Assembly: GCA_947177425.1 (NCBI GenBank) | Contig: CAMWUN010000022.1 | Coordinates: 1-54,916, forward strand | Direction: 5' to 3' | DNA: 54,916 nucleotides | From: an uncultured bacterium | GTDB taxonomy: Bacteria > Bacillota > Clostridia > Lachnospirales > Lachnospiraceae | Shown: one piece after another, positions 1 through 7,202 of the stretch | How positions within the stretch are numbered: the first letter of the stretch is position 1 | Layout: each line of letters starts with the position of its first letter | Position numbers and translations under genes: made by a program | The notes under the pieces: model-generated | Seen by the model: only the letters and a program-made list of their open reading frames with translations | Told to the model about the DNA's origin: nothing | Database searches by the model: none

Positions 1-114
1 GATTCCTATCAGTAAAGATTATTTCTCCAAAGACACAAGATTATTTACAGTCTCGCAAAATATATTTTATCATATTTAGAATGATCCATAGAATAGGTAA
101 AATATATTGAACAC

Positions 115-477
115 ATTGTGCCTTTTCAGAGTGGCAAGCCGCCGTTCAACGGGTTTCAGCTTGCCTTGAATATCCAGTTGTTCCCTATCATGGAGTTGAA
201 TTTTTCATCAAGTCCCGCCATATTTATGATGTTGTTGGCTTGCAGGAAGTTTAGCATTTTCGCCGCGCCCGGTGCGGATGCCGCGCTTCTCCATAGCAGA
301 AGCGGCAACGCCTAAATGGACGGTGGGTATCTGGTCTATCCCCTGCCGTTCATAACTGCGGTGGTCGATACGCTCCGCGTGTCCGTTCTGCTCCAAACAC
401 TGGTTGCAGAGTTGCGCCCATGTCTCCCGCCATTCCTCGGCTTTAGTCTGCTCGTTCCAGTTCTGCGTCTTTTGGTA
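115..477 (-). pseudogene. MobA/MobL-type relaxase remnant (frameshifted)
   Basis: On the minus strand, translation in three successive frames gives pieces that join into one protein resembling the C-terminal part of MobA/MobL relaxases of clostridial mobilizable elements. From about 477 to 250 the reading contains WNEQTKAEEWRETW, then HAERIDHRSYERQGIDQIP, then VHLGVAASAMEKRGIRTGRG. From about 240 to 190 another frame gives INMAGLDEKFNSMIGN. From about 185 to 124 a third frame gives EQLDIQGKLKPVERRLATL. The order and spacing match one continuous domain, so at least two frameshifts have broken it, and both ends are missing. No start codon or ribosome binding site is visible. I infer a relic of a conjugative or mobilizable element. 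The family assignment is by recall of its conserved motifs. Confidence 0.8.
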
Positions 478-570
478 TCAGCCATAATAAAAAATATTTT
501 TACTGTAAATTTCTAATCAAGTTTTCGGGGTATCTACATACACTAAAGTAATTGTATGAGAAACAGTAAC

Positions 571-598
571 AGTGAAGCCGTTAAGGGGAGGCTTCGCT
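571..598 (+). other. Hairpin upstream of a TTG start
   Basis: AGTGAAGCC (571-579) pairs with GGCTTCGCT (590-598) through nine pairs, one of them a G-T wobble, around a 10-nt purine-rich loop. It lies just before the likely Shine-Dalgarno sequence of the next gene and is not followed by a T-tract, so it is not a terminator. It may affect translation of the peptidase C26 gene. Confidence 0.4.
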
Positions 599-618
599 GT
601 TGTCAGAAGGGGCCGTAT

Positions 619-1260
619 TTGAAGAGAGTATTGATTGCAGGAGAGCAGGGGAAGACTGTAAATTATGAAAGGGCAATGGAGCATTTAGGCGTTTTGACCG
701 AGACATCGCTTCACGTTCCTGATATCAGTGATTATGACGGCCTGATTCTGCCCGGGGGAGGAGATATTGATCCCAAACTGTTCGGTCAGCTTCCTTGCGG
801 TACCCGCTTTTTTGATCCCGAACTTGACCGGCTTCAGCTTGCAGTTCTGGATGCTTTTGTGATGGATAGAAAGCCTGTTCTGGGAATCTGCAAGGGGATG
901 CAGATTATTAATATTTATTTTGGCGGCGATATACGCCAGCACCTCGATGAAAGTCCGCGACATGAATACCGGGGGGCAGATCAGATACATGAATCCCGTG
1001 CTGTAAAAGGCTCTTTTCTGGAAAGGCTGTATGGGGAGCGGTTTGCTGTCAACAGCGCCCATCACCAGGGAGTGGAATGTCCCGGCAGGGGAATAGAATA
1101 TGTACAGTTTGCACCGGACGGAATTGTGGAAGGATTAAGGCACAGGTATCTTCCCGTGACGGGGGTGCAGTGGCACCCGGAACGGCTCTGCTTTGAACAT
1201 GAGAGGAAAGATGCGGCGGACGGGGCGGCGCTGCTGGGGGACTTTGTGGATTTGATGTAA
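619..1260 (+). CDS. Gamma-glutamyl-gamma-aminobutyrate hydrolase family protein (peptidase C26)
   Basis: This is a class-I glutamine-amidotransferase-like hydrolase of the peptidase C26 group (PuuD-like), a family that cleaves gamma-glutamyl bonds. Visible motifs are LPGGGDIDP near residue 47, the nucleophile elbow GICKGMQ (catalytic Cys), NSAHHQG, and GVQWHPE with the catalytic His. No signal peptide is present, so it is cytoplasmic. I chose TTG at 619 because AGAAGGGG lies six bases upstream and the first beta strand (KRVLIAGEQ) begins at once. An upstream in-frame ATG at 556 would add 21 residues but has no ribosome site. The protein is 213 aa, slightly short for the family. It stands alone, between a relaxase relic and a convergent LacI gene, so its substrate cannot be inferred from neighbours. 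Confidence 0.85.
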   Translation: MKRVLIAGEQGKTVNYERAMEHLGVLTETSLHVPDISDYDGLILPGGGDIDPKLFGQLPCGTRFFDPELDRLQLAVLDAFVMDRKPVLGICKGMQIINIYFGGDIRQHLDESPRHEYRGADQIHESRAVKGSFLERLYGERFAVNSAHHQGVECPGRGIEYVQFAPDGIVEGLRHRYLPVTGVQWHPERLCFEHERKDAADGAALLGDFVDLM

Positions 1261-1331
1261 CTTGCTGGTATAAATTACGAGCGGAAAAAGTGTGGCATTG
1301 CCTGTCATGTAAAAGACTGCAAAGCAGTATT

Positions 1332-1367
1332 TGAAAAAGAGCCTGCAATTATTTAATAATTGCAGGC
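1332..1367 (-). terminator. Rho-independent terminator of the LacI gene
   Basis: GCCTGCAATTAT (1341-1352) and its exact complement (1356-1367) form a 12-bp stem with a 3-nt loop. On the minus strand it is followed by CTCTTTTTC. The LacI stop codon at 1349-1351 lies inside the stem. The plus-strand side lacks a good T-tract, so it serves mainly the minus-strand gene. Confidence 0.85.
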
Positions 1368-2350
1368 TTAATAAATGTCAGTTCGCAGGGCGCCTCCGGG
1401 TGGTTTGTGCGGAACAGAAGCTGCAGGGCAAGACGTTTTCCCAGCAGTCCTGTAGGGACGTTGGCGGTGGTAATATGTCCGGTCACATTGGTATATTCAT
1501 CGGCATTGTCAAAGCCGGTCAGAACAACAGGGTGGGGCAGTCTGTGGGGATTCTCGTCCATATATTGCTGTACGAAATGGGCCACATAATCGCTGACGCA
1601 CACAAAAGCGGTGGGCCAGTCGGTCAGGGAATCCAAAAAAGCATTTATTTCTTTCACATAGGAAAAGATGTCGATACTTTTCGTAAGGCAGTATTCCGGG
1701 CGGATTTCCAGGCCGTATTTGTCCATGCAGGCACGGTAGCCCAGGTAGCGCTCCTTGTTGGTCTGGGCATAACCGATGTCTCCCAGAAAGCCGATGTTTT
1801 TGTGTCCGTCCAGAACTAAGGATTCCGTAATTTCGGATTCAGTGCAGTACCCTTCGATGAGAAGAAGGTCGCCATGAAGACGGCGATCGGTCAGGGAAGG
1901 GATGGTGTCGAGAAAAACCTTCGGCATGGGAAGGTCATTTACCATACCCAGGATGACAGGGTCATATACATTTATTACTGCAATGCCTTCCACACCTTCA
2001 TTCAGGAGGATGGAGGGCAGGACAAAATCCCTGGTAAAGGAGGAAGGAACATAAATATACATAAGATTGATATTATATTCTGCAAGTTCCTGCGCCATGC
2101 GGTGAATAATGCCTGTCCAGAAAGAGGCGGATTCAGGGCGGGACACCACAAGGGCGACGGTGCGCTCTTCGTGGGGGGCCGGATTCATTACCTGATAGGG
2201 AAGTTTTGCATATCCTAATTCTTTTGCTTTGTCAAAAATCAGTTCCCGGAGCGAATCGGATACTCCGGCCTGATTGTTAAATGCTTTGCTGACAGTAACT
2301 CTCGATATGTTGAGAGCCTGGGCAATGTCTTTCATTGTAACTTTTTCCAT
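1349..2350 (-). CDS. LacI-family transcriptional regulator of the mannoside cluster
   Basis: A 333-aa LacI/GalR-type repressor. The N-terminal helix-turn-helix and hinge helix are clear (TMKDIAQALNISRVTVSKAFNN, residues about 5-26). They are followed by a periplasmic-binding-protein-like effector domain, with segments such as IGFLGDIGYAQTNKERYLGY and PVVLTGFDNADEYTNVTGH. ATG at 2350 has AGGAG a short distance upstream and a good promoter, TTGTTT and TATACT with 17-bp spacing. It is divergent from the ABC transporter, GH130 and GH38 genes that start at 2694, and the shared spacer carries several inverted repeats. I infer it represses that operon and perhaps itself, responding to mannose or a manno-oligosaccharide. 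The effector is not visible from sequence. Confidence 0.93.
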   Translation of the reverse strand: MEKVTMKDIAQALNISRVTVSKAFNNQAGVSDSLRELIFDKAKELGYAKLPYQVMNPAPHEERTVALVVSRPESASFWTGIIHRMAQELAEYNINLMYIYVPSSFTRDFVLPSILLNEGVEGIAVINVYDPVILGMVNDLPMPKVFLDTIPSLTDRRLHGDLLLIEGYCTESEITESLVLDGHKNIGFLGDIGYAQTNKERYLGYRACMDKYGLEIRPEYCLTKSIDIFSYVKEINAFLDSLTDWPTAFVCVSDYVAHFVQQYMDENPHRLPHPVVLTGFDNADEYTNVTGHITTANVPTGLLGKRLALQLLFRTNHPEAPCELTFIKPAIIK

Positions 2351-2381
2351 ACTGACTCCTGATAGTTAACTTTTCCTTTAC

Positions 2382-2410
2382 AGTATAGCACAATATACAG
2401 AAAAAAACAA
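2382..2410 (-). promoter_or_regulatory. Sigma-A promoter for the LacI gene
   Basis: On the minus strand, -35 TTGTTT (2410-2405) and -10 TATACT (2387-2382) are separated by exactly 17 bp. The start codon lies about 30 bases downstream of the -10. Confidence 0.7.
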
Positions 2411-2416
2411 CAAATG

Positions 2417-2434
2417 TGTTTACAAATGTTAATA
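2417..2434. promoter_or_regulatory. Candidate LacI operator, copy 1
   Basis: TGTTTACAAATGTTAATA lies just upstream of the minus-strand LacI promoter. An inverted copy with 15 of 18 matching bases occurs at 2502-2519. The pair is in the spacer shared by the regulator and the transporter operon, as expected for autoregulation and looping. Function is inferred. Confidence 0.5.
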
Positions 2435-2501
2435 TAAGAGATGGCTTTTTGTTGTGCAATATAAGGAGTGTATCCGTTCCTGGCGGAGAACATTGTGTTT
2501 T

Positions 2502-2519
2502 TGTTAATGTTTGTAAACA
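2502..2519. promoter_or_regulatory. Candidate LacI operator, copy 2 (inverted)
   Basis: The reverse complement reads TGTTTACAAACATTAACA and matches the 2417-2434 site at 15 of 18 positions. The first ten bases are identical. The spacing between the two sites is about 67 bp. Confidence 0.5.
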
Positions 2520-2618
2520 TAATATTTTGTTAAATTTATAAAATTTTAAATTTGTATGCAAATATGCACAAAAAAATAATGCATTTTTTATTTATAATGA
2601 TGGTTTTGTGCGATTGTG

Positions 2619-2657
2619 TTGACATTTAAGTTAATTAATGTTAATCTTACGTTAACA
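2619..2657 (+). promoter_or_regulatory. Promoter and overlapping operator of the mannoside operon
   Basis: A perfect -35 TTGACA (2619-2624) is followed after 17 bp by TAATCT (2642-2647), which keeps the key -12T, -11A and -7T. An inverted repeat TGTTAA-N7-TTAACA (2639-2644 and 2652-2657) sits across the -10, where a LacI-family repressor would block polymerase. The AAAGGAGGT ribosome site of the first permease is at 2678-2685. Confidence 0.55.
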
Positions 2658-2693
2658 AAAATAAATAAAATATAAACAAAGGAGGTAAAAAGG

Positions 2694-3677
2694 ATGGAAA
2701 TGAACAAAGCGCTTGACGGAGGAACAATGCGCGGCAGAAAGCCACGGAAAAAGCGGTGGTCGAAAGATGACACGGAACTATTTTTGCTTTCACTGCCTAC
2801 ACTGCTGTGGTTTTTGATATTTTCCTATCTGCCGATGTTCGGTATTATCATTGCATTCAAGGTATACAAATTGTCGCCCGGCGGGCATGGTTTCATTTAC
2901 AATCTGCTGCACAGTGCATGGGCAGGATTTGGGAATTTTACATATTTCTTTACATCCAACTCATTCACGATGCTGCTTAGGAACACGATTCTCTATAATA
3001 TTGCATTTATCATCATCAGTGCAAGCGTTGCGGTTGGAGGCGCGCTGATGCTGAGCAATATGCGTAACAAGAGGGGATCCAAGGTGTACCAGACAATGAT
3101 GTTCCTGCCCTACTTTATGTCATGGGTTGTCATCAGCTATTTTGTTTACGCATTGCTGACACCGGAGAGAGGGTATATCAACGGAATTATTACGGCCCTT
3201 GGCGGCGAGCGTATTATGTGGTATCAGGAAAAGAAATACTGGCCCTTCATTCTTATTTTCCTGAATACGTGGAAAGGTATGGGATACGGAATGGTGCTCT
3301 ATCTGGCAAGTATTACGGGAATAGACCCTTCCCTTTACGAAGCGGCGGTTATGGACGGCGCTACCAAATCCCAGCAGGCGAAACATATTACACTGCCTGC
3401 TATTAAGCCGGTTTTTATCATGATGCTGATTCTGGACTGCGGCAAGATTTTCAACTCGGATTTCGGCCTGTTCTACCAGGTGACAGGGCAGCTTCCTTCG
3501 TCCCTGTATACAACGGCATCGACCTTTGACACATACATTTATAACGCAATCCAGTCTACGGCGCCAATCGGCCAGACAGCAGCGGCCAGCTTCTTCCAGG
3601 CGATATGCAGTTGCGGAACGATTTTACTGGCAAACTGGATTGTCAGCAAACTTGACAATGAAAACAGAATTATATAG
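2694..3677 (+). CDS. Sugar ABC transporter permease, LplB type
   Basis: This is the first of two membrane subunits of a carbohydrate ABC importer of the LplB/UgpA group (327 aa). It has a basic cytoplasmic N-terminus (RGRKPRKKRWSKDD), a first membrane helix near residues 27-47, and about six helices in all. The cytoplasmic EAA loop that contacts the ATPase is visible near residue 220 (YEAAVMDGATKSQQAKHITLP). ATG at 2694 has AAAGGAGGT eight bases upstream. It is 15 bp from the second permease and is followed by the binding protein. No ATPase gene is in the cluster, as is common in Firmicutes, where one shared MsmX-like ATPase serves many such importers. Confidence 0.93.
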   Translation: MEMNKALDGGTMRGRKPRKKRWSKDDTELFLLSLPTLLWFLIFSYLPMFGIIIAFKVYKLSPGGHGFIYNLLHSAWAGFGNFTYFFTSNSFTMLLRNTILYNIAFIIISASVAVGGALMLSNMRNKRGSKVYQTMMFLPYFMSWVVISYFVYALLTPERGYINGIITALGGERIMWYQEKKYWPFILIFLNTWKGMGYGMVLYLASITGIDPSLYEAAVMDGATKSQQAKHITLPAIKPVFIMMLILDCGKIFNSDFGLFYQVTGQLPSSLYTTASTFDTYIYNAIQSTAPIGQTAAASFFQAICSCGTILLANWIVSKLDNENRII

Positions 3678-3692
3678 CAGGGGGTGAACAGC

Positions 3693-4610
3693 GTGGGAAA
3701 GAAAGAAGTAAGCGGGCAGTCGCTGAATCAGATTAAGACATCTACCAATATCCTATTCAACGTGATATTTTTACTTTTGGCAGTGATATGCGTCATTCCG
3801 CTGTTGTTTGTTTTTTCCATATCCATTACGGATGAAGAGTCTATACGTCTGAACGGATATCAGCTTATTCCGCAGGTGCTCTCTTCTTCGGCGTATGAAT
3901 TTTTGTGGAACGAACGTATGACGATTCTTCGGGCGGCGTTCATGTCTGTGGCAGTAACGGTTATAGGTACAGTTATTTCCATAGCCCTGAACACCTCGAT
4001 GGGATATGTGGTTTCAAGGAAAAACTTTAAGTTAAAGCAGATATACACATGGCTTATCTTCATCCCAATGGTATTTAACGGCGGGATGCTGGCAAGTTAT
4101 GTGGTGGTAAACAATATTTTAAAGCTGAATAACAGCATCTGGGCGCTGATACTGCCCCTTGCCTGTTCAGCATTCAGCGTTACCATATGCAGGACGTTTT
4201 TCAGGACGACAGTACCGGATTCCATTATAGAATCGGCGAAGATTGACGGTGCGGGACAGTTCAGAATCTGGTCGGGAATCGTGCTGCCTATATCCAAGCC
4301 TGTAATGGCAACGATCGGCATGTTCGCGGCATTTGGTTACTGGAACGACTGGTTCCAGGCTTCCCTGTATATTCAGGACAGCAAACTCCAGACTCTCCAG
4401 TCTTTGCTGAACCAGATGCAGAAGAATATTGAGTATATTGCCAATAATCCATATGGCGGTGTTTCCTTACAGCAGTACAAGGCGTCAATGCCTACAGAAA
4501 GTGTGCGGATGGCCATAGCAATTGTTATTATTGTTCCGATTGCATGTACTTATCCGTTTTTCCAGAAATATTTTATTTCCGGGCTGACCATTGGTTCAGT
4601 AAAAGAGTAG
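3693..4610 (+). CDS. Sugar ABC transporter permease, LplC type
   Basis: Second permease of the importer (305 aa, AraQ/LplC group). The first helix is near residues 23-45 (TNILFNVIFLLLAVICVIPLLFV, in short pieces), with six helices in all. The EAA loop is near residue 183 (IIESAKIDGAGQFRIWSGIVLP). The C-terminal GLTIGSVKE is typical of the group. GTG at 3693 is preferred because AGGGGG lies seven bases upstream. A GTG at 3684 overlaps that motif and is less likely. It pairs with the preceding LplB-type permease and the following lipoprotein to form one importer. Confidence 0.92.
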   Translation: MGKKEVSGQSLNQIKTSTNILFNVIFLLLAVICVIPLLFVFSISITDEESIRLNGYQLIPQVLSSSAYEFLWNERMTILRAAFMSVAVTVIGTVISIALNTSMGYVVSRKNFKLKQIYTWLIFIPMVFNGGMLASYVVVNNILKLNNSIWALILPLACSAFSVTICRTFFRTTVPDSIIESAKIDGAGQFRIWSGIVLPISKPVMATIGMFAAFGYWNDWFQASLYIQDSKLQTLQSLLNQMQKNIEYIANNPYGGVSLQQYKASMPTESVRMAIAIVIIVPIACTYPFFQKYFISGLTIGSVKE

Positions 4611-4627
4611 TCAGAAGGAGGATAATT

Positions 4628-6061
4628 ATGAAATTAAAGAGAGTACTGGCAGCCTGCGCTGCTGCAATTACGATACTTGGTACACTGGCGGGATGCGCAT
4701 CCCAGTCCGGACAGGTGGCGGAAGGTGAGGATGTCAATCTGAAATGGGTTATTATCGGGAATGGCATGCCCAAAAATTATGACACCTGGATTGCCAAAGT
4801 AAACGAGTATATTGGTGAAAAGGTCGGCGTCAGCCTGGAGATGGAAGTCATTCCATGGGGAGACTGGGACAAACGCCGCAATATTATTGTCAGCACCAAT
4901 GAACCCTTTGATATTATCTTTGGAACGGGCAATAATTATATTGCAGATATTGATTTGGGGGCTTATTATGATATTACAGATATGATTGAAACCAATATGC
5001 CGGGACTGACGGAGCTGATGCCGGAAAAATACTGGGAAGGTGTTAAGGTAGGAGGCAGGATTTACGGTATTCCTACCTACAAAGACAGTTCCATTTCCAA
5101 CTATGCAGTGTGGGACAAAGAACTGGTTGATGAATATAACCTGGATATCGCTTCCCTTACAGATATTGAGTCCCTGACAGAAACCTTTGAAATGTTAAAG
5201 ACAGAAAAGAACGATTATCCGGTTTATGTGAAAAATGACGGTGTGTATTATATTTTCGACGTATATGATCAGATTGGCGCAGGAACCCAGATTCTGGGAG
5301 TACGGTATGATGACAAAGATGCAAGGGTATGCTTTACGCTGGAAGAGCCGGATGTCTATTCCGCACTGGAAACTTTGCATGAGTGGTATCAGAAGGGGAT
5401 TATCAACCCCGATGCGTCCGCTTTGTCAGAAGCCCGTGTTTACAATATGTGGCGTGTTGCCCAGGGATGGGAATCAGCCGGCATTACTTCATGGGGGCCC
5501 CAGATGGGGAAGGATGTTGTGGTACAGAAAGTGGGCGATACCATTCTTTCCAATGAAACCGTAAGAGGTTCCATTAATATGATTTCCATTAACTCCAAAT
5601 ACCCGGAAAAATGTTTACAGCTTCTGGATTTGGTAAATGTGGATACAAAACTCCGCGACATGTTTTATTATGGCGAGGAAGGCGTAAATTTTGAATATAC
5701 AGAAGACGGAAAAGTCCACAAAATCAACAATGACTGGGAAATGGCAGGATATACCCAGGCAACCTTCTTTACAGTGACACAGGTGGATACAGACGAATAT
5801 AACCAGTGGGATGAAATAAAGGAACTGAACGAACAGGCCGTGTCCTCTGTTATGCTTGGATTCACATTTGATACCACGGAAGTGGCGGATCAGCTTGCAA
5901 ACTGCCGTGAGATATGGCTCCGTTACCGCAGCGAGGTAATGACCGGCGTGCAGGATCCGGCAACAGCGGTACCCCAGATAAAAGAGGAACTGATGCAGGC
6001 AGGATGGCAGGATGTGATAGATGCAGCCCAGAAGCAGGTTGACGAATATATGGGGAAATAA
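4628..6061 (+). CDS. Sugar-binding lipoprotein of the LplA/DUF3502 group
   Basis: Extracellular substrate-binding lipoprotein (477 aa). The signal peptide MKLKRVLAACAAAITILG ends in the lipobox LAGC, so the mature protein is anchored through Cys. The body matches the long (about 480-500 aa) binding proteins that accompany LplB and LplC permeases, with conserved stretches such as NEPFDIIFGTG, GRIYGIPTYKD and QGWESAGITSWGP. ATG at 4628 has AGAAGGAGG upstream and begins the signal peptide. An upstream in-frame start at 4544 lies within the permease gene and is rejected. The neighbouring GH130 and GH38 enzymes suggest that the ligand is a mannose-containing oligosaccharide, perhaps a trimmed N-glycan. 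Confidence 0.92.
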   Translation: MKLKRVLAACAAAITILGTLAGCASQSGQVAEGEDVNLKWVIIGNGMPKNYDTWIAKVNEYIGEKVGVSLEMEVIPWGDWDKRRNIIVSTNEPFDIIFGTGNNYIADIDLGAYYDITDMIETNMPGLTELMPEKYWEGVKVGGRIYGIPTYKDSSISNYAVWDKELVDEYNLDIASLTDIESLTETFEMLKTEKNDYPVYVKNDGVYYIFDVYDQIGAGTQILGVRYDDKDARVCFTLEEPDVYSALETLHEWYQKGIINPDASALSEARVYNMWRVAQGWESAGITSWGPQMGKDVVVQKVGDTILSNETVRGSINMISINSKYPEKCLQLLDLVNVDTKLRDMFYYGEEGVNFEYTEDGKVHKINNDWEMAGYTQATFFTVTQVDTDEYNQWDEIKELNEQAVSSVMLGFTFDTTEVADQLANCREIWLRYRSEVMTGVQDPATAVPQIKEELMQAGWQDVIDAAQKQVDEYMGK

Positions 6062-6083
6062 CAGATGACAGGGGGATGGTAGT

Positions 6084-7064
6084 ATGGCGAAAATAATAGG
6101 AAGGTATTTGCCCAATATACCCTGGCAGGAACCCCGGGGCGTGCAGAATCTGCCGGTATGGCGTTATACTGAAAATCCAATTATTGACAGATTTGCAACC
6201 CTGAATTCCAACAGTATATTTAACAGTGCGGTAGTTCCTTTTGGGGACGGATTTGCAGGGGTATTCCGCTGTGACAGCAGGTCTATCAGCATGGATATTT
6301 TTGCAGGGTTCAGTAAAGACGGTATCCGGTGGGAAATTTCCGACGACCCTGTTGTGATGGAAGGGGCGGATCCGGAAATAGCCAGACGGGATTTCCGGTA
6401 TGACCCAAGGGTGTGCTTTATTGAGGACAGATATTATATTACATGGTGCAACGGTTACAGGGAGTATCCCACAATCGGGGTAGGATATACCTTTGACTTT
6501 AAAAACTTTTACCAGATGGAAAATGCATTTTTGCCTTTTAACCGCAACGGCGTATTGTTCCCACGGAAAATCAGAGGAAAATACTATATGCTCAGCAGGC
6601 CCAGCGATAACGGTCATACGCCTTTTGGGGATATTTTCTTAAGCGAAAGTCCTGACTTAAAATATTGGGGCTGCCACCGGCTGGTGATGGGAACCATTAA
6701 AGGCGATGCATCCGCTTGGCAGTCCACGAAGATAGGGGCCGGAAGCGTGCCTATTGAGACGGACGAAGGGTGGCTGCTGATTTACCACGGCGTAATCAAC
6801 ACCTGTAACGGGTTTGTCTACCGGATGGGCTGTGCCCTGCTGGATTTAGAGGAACCCTGGAAAGTCAAAAAGAGAACAAAAAATTATATTTTAGGACCTC
6901 ATGAACTGTATGAGTGTGTAGGGGATGTTCCCAATGTGGTATTTCCCTGCGCTGCATTAACAGATGCGGCGACAGGAAGAATTGCAATTTATTATGGATG
7001 TGCAGACACAGTGACGGGACTTGCTTTTACTACAGCAGACCGTCTGATGGCGTATATGGAATAG
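6084..7064 (+). CDS. GH130 family beta-mannoside phosphorylase
   Basis: A 326-aa cytoplasmic five-bladed beta-propeller enzyme of glycoside hydrolase family 130. Members phosphorolyse beta-1,4-mannosides to alpha-mannose-1-phosphate. Family signatures are visible: [56 protein letters not shown] and [10 protein letters not shown]. There is no signal peptide. It starts 22 bp after the binding protein with AGGGGGATGG upstream. Together with the alpha-mannosidase GH38 downstream it would release mannose from the core Man-beta-1,4-GlcNAc of imported N-glycan fragments. Beta-mannan oligosaccharides are the alternative substrate. Its length fits subgroup 2 (mannosyl-GlcNAc or manno-oligosaccharide phosphorylases), but the subgroup is my inference. 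Confidence 0.9.
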   Translation: MAKIIGRYLPNIPWQEPRGVQNLPVWRYTENPIIDRFATLNSNSIFNSAVVPFGDGFAGVFRCDSRSISMDIFAGFSKDGIRWEISDDPVVMEGADPEIARRDFRYDPRVCFIEDRYYITWCNGYREYPTIGVGYTFDFKNFYQMENAFLPFNRNGVLFPRKIRGKYYMLSRPSDNGHTPFGDIFLSESPDLKYWGCHRLVMGTIKGDASAWQSTKIGAGSVPIETDEGWLLIYHGVINTCNGFVYRMGCALLDLEEPWKVKKRTKNYILGPHELYECVGDVPNVVFPCAALTDAATGRIAIYYGCADTVTGLAFTTADRLMAYME

Positions 7065-7086
7065 CGCGCCGGATGAACTGAAAGGT

Positions 7087-7140
7087 GGCTGCCGCAAAAG
7101 AAAAAATGAAAATTTTCATTTGTTTTGCGGCAGCCTTTTT
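7087..7140 (+). terminator. Strong terminator between GH130 and GH38
   Basis: GGCTGCCGCAAAA (7087-7099) pairs perfectly with TTTTGCGGCAGCC (7123-7135), followed by TTTTT. The loop contains a second palindrome, TGAAAATTTTCA (7107-7118). It should stop or attenuate transcription from the transporter genes before the alpha-mannosidase. Confidence 0.85.
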
Positions 7141-7202
7141 GGACGGTATATGAATCAAAAACCATAGCATTGCCGTTAGCTAAGGCAGAGAAGGAGACAG
7201 AT

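Noticed and set aside
1-114. AT-rich left edge
   Set aside because: I see no gene, repeat or promoter that I can support here.
7125-7152. TTGCGG and TATATG as a promoter for GH38
   Set aside because: The -35 lies inside the terminator stem and the match is weak.
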